A DNA stretch of 45,810 bases, from assembly GCA_966250015.1 (NCBI GenBank), contig CBINFS010000030.1, positions 1 through 45,810 of the forward strand, read 5' to 3'. The position numbers and the translations under genes are program-made. The notes beneath the pieces are model-generated. The model made no database searches, was not told where the DNA came from, and was given only the letters and a program-made list of their open reading frames with translations. Numbering within the stretch: position 1 is the first letter of the stretch; every line of letters starts with the position of its first letter. Shown piece after piece: positions 1 through 8,942 of this stretch. The DNA comes from CBINFS01 sp966250015. GTDB taxonomy: Bacteria; Bacteroidota; Rhodothermia; Rhodothermales; DASSAV01.

Positions 1-1925
1 ATCTGCCCCTCATCCAGGATCCGGCGATGGTGGAAGAGCTTGCCGCCGACCTTCTCAGGCTCGATCACCTCGAAATCCTTCGCTGCGAGGAGCGGCGCGG
101 CGCCGGCCGGCGACTCAGCCCTGACCCACTGTTGGGGATATCGCGCCTCGAGCTGCACGATCCGCGCCGTCAGGCGGCCGTCCATCCGCTTCGGCGCCTC
201 GACAAACGAAAGCACCCTGCCCCCATTCTGGAGGTACTGCTCGAGAAGCTCGACGGTGGCCAGGTCCAGGTTCTCCGTACCGGGGGCGATCACGACCCGA
301 TCGTACGCCCGCTCACCCACGACGAAAGTTGCTCCTTCGATCCTGCCGCGGTCCTTGATGATGTTTTCCGAACCCAGGTCGTACTCGATTTGGAGCAGCT
401 CGAGCTCGGCGAGGAACGACTCGAACGAATCGCCGATCTCCCGGAGCCGGTCCGGCGTGCCCGCTGGCGACGCATACATCCAGGCGCTGGTGGTCGGCTC
501 GATCACGAGGGTGGTATTGATCTGCTTCCCGCTCGAAAGCACAAGCGAGAGCCGCCCGAAGTAGTCCACCAGCAAGTCGTACTGCGGCCACCAGGGCGCG
601 TGGTACGAGAACGACTGTGGGAAATCTCGCTTGCGTGCGCCTTTAATGGTGCTGTACGAGAGGTGCTGGTTCATGAGGTTCACACCCAGCACGTACTCCC
701 AGTCGCCCAGCCGCTTCATGTCCTCGAAGTCGAGCTCCCAGCCGGCAGCGCCGTAGGTTTCGCTCAGGGTGCGCCTGCGGCCGAGCTGGTTCGCCACGCT
801 GCTCAGCTCTTTTACGTTGCGGACGTTGCCGAACTGGTCGGGGCGCGCCCTTTCGGAGTTGAAAAGCAGGTCAATACCGGGCACCTGATGCCAGGCGTAC
901 ATCGCCATGTTGTCGCCGCCGTGGGAGGGATCAGGCCAGCCATGCTCCCAGTAATGCCCAGTCCACTTCAACCCCTTCGACTCGGTATACTCGTACCACG
1001 GTTTGCTCCAGCGCTCGATGAAGAGCTCGAGCAAAAGGGCGTGATAGTTGTGCCGTACGCGCTGCCAGTCCCCCGTCTCTTCGAAAAGCGAGACCAGTTG
1101 CGGGCGCACGTCGTAGCCCCAACGGGCTTCGAACTTCTCAAAGATGCCCGGCGTGTAGCGGATCATCCGTCGGCCCGGCGTATTGATGTGTGGTTCGTCC
1201 GTAAAAATGCCCGGTACTACCTTGCCGAACTCTTTCCCGACTTTTTTCTCGTACCCCTCCATCGTCACTTCGATGAACTTCTCCGTGACGCCTTCAACGA
1301 GCAGGTCTACGTACGAAAAGCCGGCGTACCGCCCGGTCGGCGAGAAGCTGACGAGCACGAACGCCGTATAGTCCGCCTCCACGTCGTACAACGAGTCGAG
1401 CTGAGCCGTCACGTCCACCAATTCCTCCCCTTCCTTGCGGAAAACCAGGACGTACCGCTCGTTTTTGTCGAGCTTCGTCGTACGGACGAGCCGCAGCCCC
1501 TGTCCCTGGTTGTACGACTCCGGCATCTGCGCCGGGACGAGCCCGCCGGCAAAGCCACTCGGGAACGAGTTCTCGTCGTACAGCCACACTTCCATCCCGA
1601 GCTCCTTCGCCCGGTCCACCGCGTACCGGACCAGCTCGTGGAACTCATCCGACAGGTACTCCGTGATCATGCCCGCACGCGGGTGAATGAAAACGCCGCC
1701 GATGTGCTCGTCGCTAAAGTCCTTGAGCTGTTGGTCGATACTTTCCCGGGTCTCGTCCCCGTTCCACACCCAGAACGGAGCGGTTCGATATGCAGCCGGA
1801 GGATTTGCGAAATGGGACCGCACGTAGCTGTACGAGTCCGCCTGCTGATCCGCGTCGTCCGACTGCGCCACCAGACAACCCGGCACGGCGATCAAAATTG
1901 CCAGTATGAGATAATAGACTCTCAT
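1..1925 (-). CDS. Glycoside hydrolase family 106-like protein (alpha-L-rhamnosidase type), 3' end cut by window edge
   Basis: The minus-strand frame opens at the ATG at 1925 and stays open to base 1, so about 641 codons are visible and the C-terminus lies outside. The N-terminus is a signal peptide (MRVYYLILAILIAVPGC); the VPGC stretch could be a poor lipobox with Cys17. The mature part starts with a pattern I associate with GH106 enzymes: TAPFWVWNGDET near residue 48, IGGVFIHPRAGM near 75, and WLYDENSFPSGFAGG near 114. The family releases alpha-L-rhamnose from plant or bacterial polysaccharides, and an exported location fits. Full-length members are usually 800-1100 residues, so roughly two thirds is present. 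The substrate is inferred only. A long plus-strand frame over the same bases is a shadow, because only the minus frame has a signal peptide and family motifs. Confidence 0.8.
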   Translation of the reverse strand, partial: MRVYYLILAILIAVPGCLVAQSDDADQQADSYSYVRSHFANPPAAYRTAPFWVWNGDETRESIDQQLKDFSDEHIGGVFIHPRAGMITEYLSDEFHELVRYAVDRAKELGMEVWLYDENSFPSGFAGGLVPAQMPESYNQGQGLRLVRTTKLDKNERYVLVFRKEGEELVDVTAQLDSLYDVEADYTAFVLVSFSPTGRYAGFSYVDLLVEGVTEKFIEVTMEGYEKKVGKEFGKVVPGIFTDEPHINTPGRRMIRYTPGIFEKFEARWGYDVRPQLVSLFEETGDWQRVRHNYHALLLELFIERWSKPWYEYTESKGLKWTGHYWEHGWPDPSHGGDNMAMYAWHQVPGIDLLFNSERARPDQFGNVRNVKELSSVANQLGRRRTLSETYGAAGWELDFEDMKRLGDWEYVLGVNLMNQHLSYSTIKGARKRDFPQSFSYHAPWWPQYDLLVDYFGRLSLVLSSGKQINTTLVIEPTTSAWMYASPAGTPDRLREIGDSFESFLAELELLQIEYDLGSENIIKDRGRIEGATFVVGERAYDRVVIAPGTENLDLATVELLEQYLQNGGRVLSFVEAPKRMDGRLTARIVQLEARYPQQWVRAESPAGAAPLLAAKDFEVIEPEKVGGKLFHHRRILDEGQ

Positions 1926-2116
1926 CCTACAAGCCCTGTTAATATTGTGAGATGGGGAGGGACCCAGGATGTTAGCAAAAGAGGTCGACTATTTCCATGA
2001 AGCTTCAGCGGGTTAAAGCCCTTGCAAATGAGATAGACGGCTCCTAATATCGTTACCCGTTCGTAACAAAGTGCGGCCTGTATGGTTGTACGCCAGATGA
2101 ACTGATAGAGGTGTTT

Positions 2117-2773
2117 ATGAAAAGAAACCGCTCGTTACCGGTCGTTGTGCTGTTGATCCTGATGGGATTCCCCACGGCGGTGCACGCCCAGTCGCTGGCC
2201 GCATCGCTACGCGCCGGCACGGAGGGCATCGGCTTCGGCCTTACCGCCCCGATCGCCCCGACCTTGAATGGCCGCGTCCAGGGAAGCTTTTTCTCCTACA
2301 GCCAGTCCGGCACCACCGTGGTCGACGACGTGGACGTGGCGTACGACGCTAAAGGCGAGCTCTTCCTTCTGGCCGCCCTCACCGACTGGCACCCCTTCGG
2401 CAATGCCTTCCGCCTGAGCGGCGGCGTTTACTACAACGGTATCAAGGGTAGCGGCCTGCTCAACGCCGCCGAGCCCGTAGAGGTCAGCAATCGAACCTAC
2501 GACCCGTCCGAAATCGGCGACCTCGACATCGACGTCTCGCCCGGCACACAGATTGCTCCGTACTTTGGCGTCGGATTTGGTAACGCGCTCAAACGGAGCT
2601 TCGGCTTTTCGATCGACGTTGGCGCGCTCTATCATGGGGCGCCATCCGTCGAAATGACCGGCACCCGGATGCTCGAGCCCATGCACCAGGAAGCTGCACA
2701 GGTCGAAGAGAACATCTCGTGGGCACGTTTTTACCCGGTCCTGACGATCGGTTTTTCGACCCGCCTGTTCTGA
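2117..2773 (+). CDS. Predicted outer-membrane beta-barrel protein, unknown function
   Basis: This 218-residue protein has a clear signal peptide ending TAVHAQ, then alternating amphipathic strands with Gly and aromatic residues (RVQGSFFSYSQSG, RLSGGVYYNGIKGSG, APYFGVGFGNALKRSFG), and it ends in Phe (FSTRLF). That is the pattern of a small OmpA-like or OmpW-like barrel. I chose the ATG at 2117, preceded by AGAGGTG, over a GTG six bases upstream. A lipoprotein gene follows 33 bases later and the two share a terminator at 3501-3541, so they probably form one transcript. Residues 95-130 contain an acidic loop (EIGDLDIDVSPG). I do not recognise a specific family. A structural or transport role in the outer membrane is inference. 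Confidence 0.75.
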   Translation: MKRNRSLPVVVLLILMGFPTAVHAQSLAASLRAGTEGIGFGLTAPIAPTLNGRVQGSFFSYSQSGTTVVDDVDVAYDAKGELFLLAALTDWHPFGNAFRLSGGVYYNGIKGSGLLNAAEPVEVSNRTYDPSEIGDLDIDVSPGTQIAPYFGVGFGNALKRSFGFSIDVGALYHGAPSVEMTGTRMLEPMHQEAAQVEENISWARFYPVLTIGFSTRLF

Positions 2774-2806
2774 TCGCTCATTTTTTCGATTCGGTATCAT
2801 ACAGAT

Positions 2807-3469
2807 ATGAAAACTTATCTCACACGCCTTGCCCTTGGCCACCTGCTTGCCTGCACCCTCTTTCTCCTGAGCGCGTGCGACTTCACCGACCCGCTCAAGG
2901 ACGTCGACCTCATACTCAAAGCCGAGCGCGTCCCGATCGAGCTAAAGGGCGACAAAGGCGCACTGACCGTCGAAAGCGGCCAGACCACCCTCAAAAAGAC
3001 GACGTTCACCAACGATCTCGACGTCAAGTCGATCGATGAACTGAAACAGGTCCAGATCAAGCCGGAATACTTCACGTTCACTCCGGCGGCGGGCAAAACC
3101 AGTGAGGTCTACAACGGGACCGTCCGGATCTTCGTCTTTCTCGACGGCCAGCCGGTCACCCTGGGCGAGCCGATCGTAGTCACCGTGGAAGACAGCCGCG
3201 TGACCGACGTCACGCCGAAGTCAATTGAGATCGAAGGCAACGAGATCAACCGCCAGGCGATTGAGGACGCCATCGACAACCTCCCCGAGGAGTCCCGGCC
3301 GGACCTCGAAGCCTGGAAAGAGCTGACCGTCGACGAGGTCATTGACGAGCTCGAAAAGGTCCTCGCCCGCGAGTCGTTCCCCCTGACGTTCGTGGTGGAA
3401 ACGACCGGCAACCTCTCGGGCACCATCACCGTCAACCAGATCGACATCGACGTCCTTCTGACGCTCTGA
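2807..3469 (+). CDS. Predicted lipoprotein, unknown function
   Basis: The 220-residue product has a type II signal peptide with lipobox LSAC (Cys24). The rest is hydrophilic and beta-rich, with many Val/Thr/Ile strands (GTVRIFVFLDGQPVTLG, GNLSGTITVNQIDIDVLLTL) and an acidic helical segment around residues 145-185 (AIDNLPEESRPDLEAWKEL, VDEVIDELEKVL). It looks like a surface or periplasmic immunoglobulin-like or adhesin-like lipoprotein, but no named family is recognised. It follows the barrel gene by 33 bases and precedes a strong terminator, so the barrel and lipoprotein are likely co-transcribed. They may work together at the outer membrane, which is inference. Confidence 0.75.
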   Translation: MKTYLTRLALGHLLACTLFLLSACDFTDPLKDVDLILKAERVPIELKGDKGALTVESGQTTLKKTTFTNDLDVKSIDELKQVQIKPEYFTFTPAAGKTSEVYNGTVRIFVFLDGQPVTLGEPIVVTVEDSRVTDVTPKSIEIEGNEINRQAIEDAIDNLPEESRPDLEAWKELTVDEVIDELEKVLARESFPLTFVVETTGNLSGTITVNQIDIDVLLTL

Positions 3470-3500
3470 TCCGGCGCAAAACGGTACCAAAATGAACGTG

Positions 3501-3541
3501 AAATGGGCGGCGCCTTACGGGGCGCCGCCCATTTCTGTTTT
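3501..3541 (+). terminator. Rho-independent-type terminator
   Basis: A perfect 14-base-pair stem is seen: AAATGGGCGGCGCC at 3501-3514 and its complement at 3521-3534, with a 6-base loop and a CTGTTTT tail. It lies 31 bases after the lipoprotein stop codon and closes the barrel-lipoprotein unit. Confidence 0.85.
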
Positions 3542-3681
3542 AATGATTCCCCTGCCTGGAACCATTAATACCCATCCTCACTCCCCCATTTTACTGCAAC
3601 TGATGGGTTCTATTGGTTTGACCGCCCGTTCCCTCCTGCGTTCCTTTTATACTTGTGAGAATCCTGATTCAAAAGGGTTGA

Positions 3682-4195
3682 TTTCTCACGCGAAGACGCG
3701 AAGATGGACAAAGAATAATCCGCAGATGGCCGCAGATTATTGTTTGCATGGAGGCAAACCGAAGGCGGGACGCTCGATACTATTAATGATTTAACCGATT
3801 TCGTCATCTCCGCGAAGGCGGAGATCCAGGGAAAACATACGGTTTTCCTCTACCCTTCTGCCGTATATAACTTTTGTATGGATCCCGGCTCGGGGGCCGG
3901 GATGACGTTATTGTATAGGTATACGTAACTAAATAGCAATTGCTATTTGTTAACTGAATACCTTAATAAATACGTCATTCCGGACTTGATCCGACACGAA
4001 CGAAGTGACTGACGAAGTAAATCCAGTAGGGGGGCTGCGTGAGGCAGAACCGTGTAGGTTTTGCGAGACGCCGCATGGATCTCCGCCTTCGCGGGGATGA
4101 CGGAATTGTTTATTGTTTTATTGGCAATAATCGTCCCGTCTTCGGTCTACTCCCCTCAAAAACTTATCTGCGCCATCCGCGGACAGTAGTTTTTC
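3682..4195. repeat. Composite intergenic repeat block 1
   Basis: This gap of about 730 bases between genes holds no convincing gene. It contains dispersed modules seen in other gaps of the window: a CACGCGAAGACGCGAAG module at 3688, a CCGCAGATGGCCGCAGATTA module near 3720, an ACCGAAGGCGGGACG module near 3757, a TCTCCGCGAAGGCGGAGA palindrome at 3807-3824, a CCCGGCTCGGGGGCCGGGA palindrome near 3884, and inverted copies of the same outer modules at 4076-4100 (TCTCCGCCTTCGCGGGGA), 4137-4152 and 4165-4185. The left and right ends are therefore imperfect inverted repeats. Confidence 0.75.
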
Positions 4196-4199
4196 AGAT

Positions 4200-4724
4200 T
4201 CAGAACAGGCTCATCTGTTGGGCGTGGCGTTCGAGTTCGAGGAGGTGACGTTTGCGGGAGATGCCCCAGCGGTAGCCGCCGAGGCCACCGTCTTCGCGGA
4301 CGGCACGGTGGCAAGGGATCAGCACGGCGATCCGGTTTGCCGCGCACGCGGCGCCAACCGCCCGTGCGCCACCGGGCAGCCCGAGGGTTTCAGCCAGCTC
4401 CCCGTACGTTCTCGTCTCTCCAGATGGAATCGCCCTCAACAGGTCCCAGACACGGCATTGGAAAGGCGTTCCCTCAGGGTCGAGCGGCAAATCGGGCATG
4501 TCGCCGCCCGATTCGAGATAGTCCAGAACGGGCTGCATCCACTTGCTTACGGCTTCTTTGTCCCGGCGCAGCTCGACGCCCGGAAACGCCTCTTCAAGTG
4601 CAGCCTCTAAGGTCTCATCGTCGTCGCCCAAAAAAAGCGCGCGTATCCCCTTATCCGACCCGGCGAGAAGTACGCACCCATCGGAAGTCGCCGCTATCGC
4701 GTAGTGGAGTAAGGTCGAAGCCAT
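4200..4724 (-). CDS. ogt: Methylated-DNA--protein-cysteine methyltransferase (Ogt/MGMT type)
   Basis: The 174-residue product repairs O6-alkylguanine by moving the alkyl group to its own cysteine, a suicide reaction in the cytoplasm. The C-terminal DNA-binding and active-site domain starts near residue 86 (TPFQCRVWDLLRAIPSGET), has TYGELA near 106 and RAVGAACAAN near 121, and carries the diagnostic active-site PCHR at 137-140 with acceptor Cys138. The N-terminal domain (residues 1-80) is typical in length. I use the ATG at 4724; a TTG one codon upstream is possible. No Ada-type regulatory domain or AlkA is attached or adjacent. The gene stands alone next to repeat block 1. Confidence 0.93.
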   Translation of the reverse strand: MASTLLHYAIAATSDGCVLLAGSDKGIRALFLGDDDETLEAALEEAFPGVELRRDKEAVSKWMQPVLDYLESGGDMPDLPLDPEGTPFQCRVWDLLRAIPSGETRTYGELAETLGLPGGARAVGAACAANRIAVLIPCHRAVREDGGLGGYRWGISRKRHLLELERHAQQMSLF

Positions 4725-4790
4725 CAAAATGAGTATGAAGGGACTCTCCCGGCCCTGCGGGTGAAGATCAGAACTGAATGTCAGGTGAAA

Positions 4791-5051
4791 TCAGTTCGGG
4801 TTGGGAGGGTTGCCTATCGTGTGGGAAGGCCTGATCGAACATCGCGAGGCGACCCTGTCCAGCCCCCGTTGTTTGAGCTCTTCTTCGACCATCCGGATCG
4901 CCTCCGTGAGCTCATTCCGGATCGATGTGCCAAGCTCTGTAGGGTCGTCCTTCAACTCCTGCATCGCGATGTCGTACTCCGAAAGCACACCGAGGAGCAC
5001 GCGGTCGCAGAGCAGCTCCAGCCCGCGCGGGGCGAAGTCGTTCGCGCTCAT
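4791..5051 (-). CDS. Small hypothetical protein with a strong ribosome binding site
   Basis: This 86-residue protein is not recognised. It begins MSANDFAPRGLELLCDRVLL, then has a charged helical middle (DIAMQELKDDPTELGTSI and EAIRMVEEELKQRG), and a Pro/Asn-rich tail (GNPPNPN). There is no signal peptide or membrane segment, so it should be cytoplasmic. AAGGAGGG sits about 7 bases before the ATG at 5051, one of the best Shine-Dalgarno sites in the window, which makes translation likely. It lies between the ogt gene and the alginate-export-type gene on the same strand, with gaps of 66 and 153 bases. Confidence 0.6.
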   Translation of the reverse strand: MSANDFAPRGLELLCDRVLLGVLSEYDIAMQELKDDPTELGTSIRNELTEAIRMVEEELKQRGLDRVASRCSIRPSHTIGNPPNPN

Positions 5052-5156
5052 GCCAGTTCCCTCCTTGATTGACCTCCGTGACCAGGAAGCCTTCCATCCG
5101 CAACCTACCTCCCCTTCCTGCCTGTATGAATAACAACGGATTAGTTAACCATATTC

Positions 5157-5178
5157 TGCGTAACTATCCTGTTACGCA
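5157..5178. other. Inverted repeat, possible weak terminator
   Basis: TGCGTAAC at 5157-5164 and its exact complement at 5171-5178 enclose a 6-base loop. It lies 27 bases past the stop of the minus-strand porin gene. There is no T-run on either side, so it may be a Rho-dependent pause or 3' stabilising hairpin rather than a classical terminator. Confidence 0.35.
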
Positions 5179-5204
5179 CCAATGATTTTCCGCGAAGATC
5201 CCGG

Positions 5205-6449
5205 TCAGAAACTCACGACGGTCATGAGGTAGAACCAGTACGTCTGCTCGTCCCCAATTATGGTTTCGACAGCTTCCCGGGGAAGGAACGTTGAAGCGCC
5301 GCCCACGATGCTGAAATGCCGGTTGTATCGGTACGTGGCGGTCAAGTCGAACTCCTGGCCAAGGACGTTCAGCTCATGCCCGTCTGAGAGCTCTATAGAC
5401 GCCGCCATCATGAAGTGGTGGAAGTCCAGACCAAGCCGGAATCGCTCTGTGATACTCGTGCTCGCCGACAGGCCGAAGTCCTGGAGTCCGTAGCTGTTCA
5501 GCAGGGCCGGGAAGTAATCCATGTAGCCGTAGAACCCGTGGTTCGACGCAAAGAGGGTGTTGAACACCTTGTACGTGTCGTCATTTTCGTTGTCACCCGA
5601 GATCAGGGTGTAGAGCGCGCCGAGACGCGGACGGGCTTCAGTCTCGAACGTGTAACCGATCCCTCCACTGAGCAGATACGCCTGAATGTCCTGCCTGGGA
5701 GCCTCGCTGGCGGGGCTGACCTTTCCACCCTGGTAATAGGCTTCGAGGGCGTAGTCGATCCCCGAACCGGCGCCGTGCAGGTAGAGGCCCGGCGTATATC
5801 GGACGAGCTGGTTCTTGCCTTCATCAGGGCCACCCGTCACGTCGCTGGTGTTGTTATCGAGCAGTATGAAAGCCTCGAGGCTGCCTCCGCCGAATATCGG
5901 CCACACACTCCAGACGCCGTACAGAGCCTGCCCCTCAGGTTCGCCCGGCACGTCGACGAGCTGCGCGGCGAAGAGGTCCACGTTAGCAGCGTCCGTCCGC
6001 AGCTTGAGCACCGCACCGTCGAACGAACGCCCGCTGTTCGCCCACGCCACGACGCCGATCAGCCGCTCGTTCCCGTACTGTAGCTCCTGCCGGCCGAGAC
6101 GGACTGACATCGGTGCATCGAAAAGGTCGTCCACCTGGAAGTAGGCCTGGTGGAGGTCGAGCTGGTCGGCGCTGGCATCCATGGTGCCGCGTCCCTGCGA
6201 CGGGTTCTCACCGCCGAAATTGCGTCCATCCTGGATCTGGACGAACGCAGTGACGTCGGGCAACGGCTTGACGGCAACACCGAGGCGGGTTCGCAGGAGG
6301 TGATAACCGTACGTATCGGCGGCGCCGGTAAAGTCTCGCGCGTCGATCTCGCTTCGGTGGCGAAGCTGCCCGCTGACCGTAATCTCTTGCGCCTGTACGC
6401 CGGAGGCCAGCAAAAGCATAAAAAGGGCGATAATCGTCCAGTTCTTCAT
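5205..6449 (-). CDS. Alginate-export-family outer-membrane porin
   Basis: This 414-residue protein has a signal peptide (ending SGVQAQ) and is otherwise all beta-strand-like, ending in Phe (MTVVSF). Features I associate with the alginate export (AlgE-like) barrel family are visible: YGYHLLRTRLGV near residue 47, an early QIQDGRNFGGEN turn near 71, DLHQAYFQVDD near 98, and VRLGRQELQYGNERLIG near 116, which is the LGRQ..YG..R signature. The family forms 16-18-stranded pores for anionic polysaccharides or small solutes. No alginate biosynthesis gene is in view, so the real solute is unknown and general porin activity is equally possible. It stands apart from its neighbours by more than 150 bases. 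Confidence 0.8.
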   Translation of the reverse strand: MKNWTIIALFMLLLASGVQAQEITVSGQLRHRSEIDARDFTGAADTYGYHLLRTRLGVAVKPLPDVTAFVQIQDGRNFGGENPSQGRGTMDASADQLDLHQAYFQVDDLFDAPMSVRLGRQELQYGNERLIGVVAWANSGRSFDGAVLKLRTDAANVDLFAAQLVDVPGEPEGQALYGVWSVWPIFGGGSLEAFILLDNNTSDVTGGPDEGKNQLVRYTPGLYLHGAGSGIDYALEAYYQGGKVSPASEAPRQDIQAYLLSGGIGYTFETEARPRLGALYTLISGDNENDDTYKVFNTLFASNHGFYGYMDYFPALLNSYGLQDFGLSASTSITERFRLGLDFHHFMMAASIELSDGHELNVLGQEFDLTATYRYNRHFSIVGGASTFLPREAVETIIGDEQTYWFYLMTVVSF

Positions 6450-6683
6450 CAGGGTTCGTTGGATTGGACAGGTGAAAAGGCAGACGAGTGGACGCGCCGA
6501 GGCTTTCCGCCTTTCGACGGACCGTCACGAGATGGGACCGGAACGCTCCTTGGCGGGATCAGGCTGTTCCTCACGCAGGCGCACTAATGAGGGCTTGAAT
6601 ATACGGGGCAGGCGTAATCTGACAAATGCCGACTTTCGATTCAGCCCAAAAACACTCCCGGATGTAACATCGGTGTACTTTTT

Positions 6684-7247
6684 TCACGCTGAAGCCGGCA
6701 CGTACCGGAGCACCACTTTCCCGTTCGTGAAGGACCGCGCTTCGACGAGCTTCAATGCGGGCCTTCCGGTGACGCCTTCGAAGAGCGTGCGGCCTTTCCC
6801 GACGACGACCGGGTTCACCACGATCTGGTACTCGTCGATCAGCCCCTCCTGTGCGAGCTGTGCGACGATGCTGCCGCTTCCCAGAATGGTCATGTCGAGA
6901 CCCGGCTCCGCCTTCAGCCGGCGCATTTCCGTTGTGAGTTCGCCCTTTAGCACAGTCGTATTCTGCCAGGCAGCCTCGCCAAGCGTCCTCGAAAAGACGA
7001 GCTTCGGCATCGCGTTGATGGAGTTGGCGACGTCGGGCAACGTCTCGATCGCGGCGGGCGTCGGCCAGAAGCTCGCCATCATGTCGTATGTTTCCCGTCC
7101 GAGTACGAGCCGCCCTTCGCCGGAGGCGTTTTCGGCCACGTACGCGTTCCATTCCGGATCGTCCGCGTACGCCCAGCTCATGTCCCCGTTGGTATCCGTG
7201 AAGTAGCCGTCTAGCGACACGTGATTGAAAACAGATAGAATCGGCAT
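6684..7247 (-). CDS. Dihydrofolate reductase-like / RibD C-terminal domain protein
   Basis: The 187-residue product matches the stand-alone RibD-C family, NADPH-dependent reductases with the dihydrofolate reductase fold. Visible motifs are SVFNHVSLDGYF at the start, GRLVLGRETYDMMASFWP near residue 46, PKLVFSRTL near 80, MTILGSGSIVAQLAQEGLID near 118, and VNPVVVGKGRTLFEG near 143. I chose the ATG at 7247 because GGAGGT lies 5 bases upstream and the family starts there. A longer frame to 7460 lacks family homology by eye. Most members of this family have no proven substrate, so a role in folate metabolism should not be assumed. It is a single gene. Confidence 0.85.
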   Translation of the reverse strand: MPILSVFNHVSLDGYFTDTNGDMSWAYADDPEWNAYVAENASGEGRLVLGRETYDMMASFWPTPAAIETLPDVANSINAMPKLVFSRTLGEAAWQNTTVLKGELTTEMRRLKAEPGLDMTILGSGSIVAQLAQEGLIDEYQIVVNPVVVGKGRTLFEGVTGRPALKLVEARSFTNGKVVLRYVPASA

Positions 7248-7535
7248 GATACCTCCACGCTGCGTGTTTCGGGGACTACCGTAGGAATAGGTACTTCTGT
7301 TTAAATAACTCGGCCCCAATTTATCGCCCCCACCTTGGGGCAGTGTCGGTTCAAAAACCTGACATTCAGTATTCCATTCGCTCAAATTTGGGTGCGCGTG
7401 GAACGAACGGACACAGGCTGCGGCGCCGAGAAAAACTGCCCTTAATGCATGTAAATTCATCGCTTCCCCATTTGCCGAAAAACAACGATCTCGTTACTTT
7501 ATTCCTCTACCGCAAATCGAACGTGGAGGTTGGCT

Positions 7536-7814
7536 ATGGAGCAGCTGGTATCATTTTCAGGACAGTGGACCGACCAAGAAAGGCGTGAGATCACCGAGGC
7601 CATTGAGCTATTCGAGCAGACGCTGAACGATCCCCTTCCCCTGGGCACCTACGGACGGCCCTGGATGTGTACGAGCTACCCTTCGGAGTTTTTCGGACGG
7701 GTTTATACTGCTTCGCGGTACCCATCGTCGTTCCTCATCACCGCCTACTCGACCGATGAGCTGGCGTCGCGCCTGATCGAGTACGGCCGCAGAGGGTTCC
7801 GCAGGGCAAGCTGA
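7536..7814 (+). CDS. Small hypothetical protein
   Basis: A 92-residue cytoplasmic protein that I do not recognise. It has an amphipathic N-terminal helix (TDQERREITEAIELFEQTL), a Tyr/Pro-rich middle (GTYGRPWMCTSYPSEFFGRVY) and a second helix ending in basic residues. The ATG at 7536 has GGAGG 8 bases upstream, while the codon two positions earlier is a TTG with poor spacing. It precedes the L,D-transpeptidase by 150 bases on the same strand. Nothing in the sequence says what it does. Confidence 0.55.
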   Translation: MEQLVSFSGQWTDQERREITEAIELFEQTLNDPLPLGTYGRPWMCTSYPSEFFGRVYTASRYPSSFLITAYSTDELASRLIEYGRRGFRRAS

Positions 7815-7964
7815 ACGGCCGCGACTCTCATTATTTGCTCGGTTCACGGCTGATTCAACAACTCCAATGGCGCAAAGGTGTTATTTTAAGCGCTTCAACT
7901 CCGGTTACGCCCTGGCGAGCCGGTTTAAAAGGATAAGCTTATCGACGTCGATACAACTGGAAGG

Positions 7965-8942
7965 ATGAAACGAACGGGTGTCTTGATTTTGTGGGCCGTG
8001 GTCTGGGGGTTGACCTTCCAGACGGCCTTGGCGCAGAGCTTTTTGGACCAGGAAAAGATCGAGGCAGTCCTCTCCGCGTACGAAGTCGATCACTTCTACT
8101 TCCCACCGGTTTCGTACTCGTATTTCATCTTCGACGACACCAGCGGCAGCCGCATCCTTGCCCGCAACATGATGTACAAGGAGCTCGGAGAGGGCGACCC
8201 GATAAAAGGCCAGGAGCGGGCGGTGCTCCTCGAACTGCTCAACCGGCGGCTGATCGACGACCTCCAGCTCGGCGACACCCTCGTCGTCCCGAGCCGCTAC
8301 GAGCTCGACTTCCGCGCTTACTCCCCCTTCCCGCACTATTACGAGGGCGCAGCAGACTTCGACAAGCTCGTGATCCTCGACAAAACCACCCAGGCCTTCG
8401 CCGCTTACGAATACGGCGACCTGGTGCGCTGGGGGGTCATCAATACCGGCGGGCCCGGCTACGAAACACCTTCCGGACGCTTCAACTTCAACTGGAAGGA
8501 GGAATTCCGCACTTCCCTGCTGAGTCCCGAAGATGAGCCGTGGGACATGTACTGGGTCTTCAACTTCCACGACAAGCGCGGCATCCACGTCCACCAGTAC
8601 GCCTTCCCGACAGGTCCACCGACGAGCCACGGCTGTGTCCGCCTGCTCGACGCCGACGCCCGCTGGATCTACCATTGGGCCGACGGCTGGAAGACCCGTG
8701 CGGGCGGCACGGGCTACGAATCACGCAAGGGTGAGGTCATCCAGCAAGGCACAATGGTGCTCGTCATCGGCACCGAGCCTACGGGCGACCCGAAGGTCTT
8801 CGACACCTCCGGCCCCGAGCCCGTGCTCGTTCAGATCGAGCTGCCCGAGCATCCGTACGACGTCCCCCCCGGCACCGAGCAACAGAAAAAGTTCGACCGC
8901 CTCCGCAAGAACAGGTCCTCAAAAAGCACTGCCGCGCGATAG
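7965..8942 (+). CDS. L,D-transpeptidase (YkuD domain), exported
   Basis: The 325-residue product has a signal peptide (MKRTGVLILWAVVWG to ALAQ). A central YkuD catalytic domain spans about residues 130-255. The active-site block is plain: GIHVHQY with His208, then SHGCVRLLDADA with Cys224 as nucleophile and His222-Gly223 before it. The family makes 3-3 cross-links in peptidoglycan or attaches lipoproteins to it, acting in the periplasm. An N-terminal region of about 100 residues has a LysM-like tail (LQLGDTLVVPSRYEL). The C-terminal 70 residues are Pro-, Gly- and Lys-rich. The extra N-terminal region resembles the helper segment of ErfK/YbiS-type enzymes. It stands alone, with repeat-rich DNA downstream. 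Confidence 0.9.
   Translation: MKRTGVLILWAVVWGLTFQTALAQSFLDQEKIEAVLSAYEVDHFYFPPVSYSYFIFDDTSGSRILARNMMYKELGEGDPIKGQERAVLLELLNRRLIDDLQLGDTLVVPSRYELDFRAYSPFPHYYEGAADFDKLVILDKTTQAFAAYEYGDLVRWGVINTGGPGYETPSGRFNFNWKEEFRTSLLSPEDEPWDMYWVFNFHDKRGIHVHQYAFPTGPPTSHGCVRLLDADARWIYHWADGWKTRAGGTGYESRKGEVIQQGTMVLVIGTEPTGDPKVFDTSGPEPVLVQIELPEHPYDVPPGTEQQKKFDRLRKNRSSKSTAAR

Noticed and set aside
27..2000. Very long plus-strand frame opposite the GH106-like gene
   Set aside because: The minus strand carries a signal peptide and clear glycosidase motifs. The plus frame is an antisense shadow, common in GC-rich genes.
3492..3794. Short plus-strand frame after the terminator
   Set aside because: It begins inside the terminator hairpin and continues into dispersed repeats, with no start signal or family likeness.
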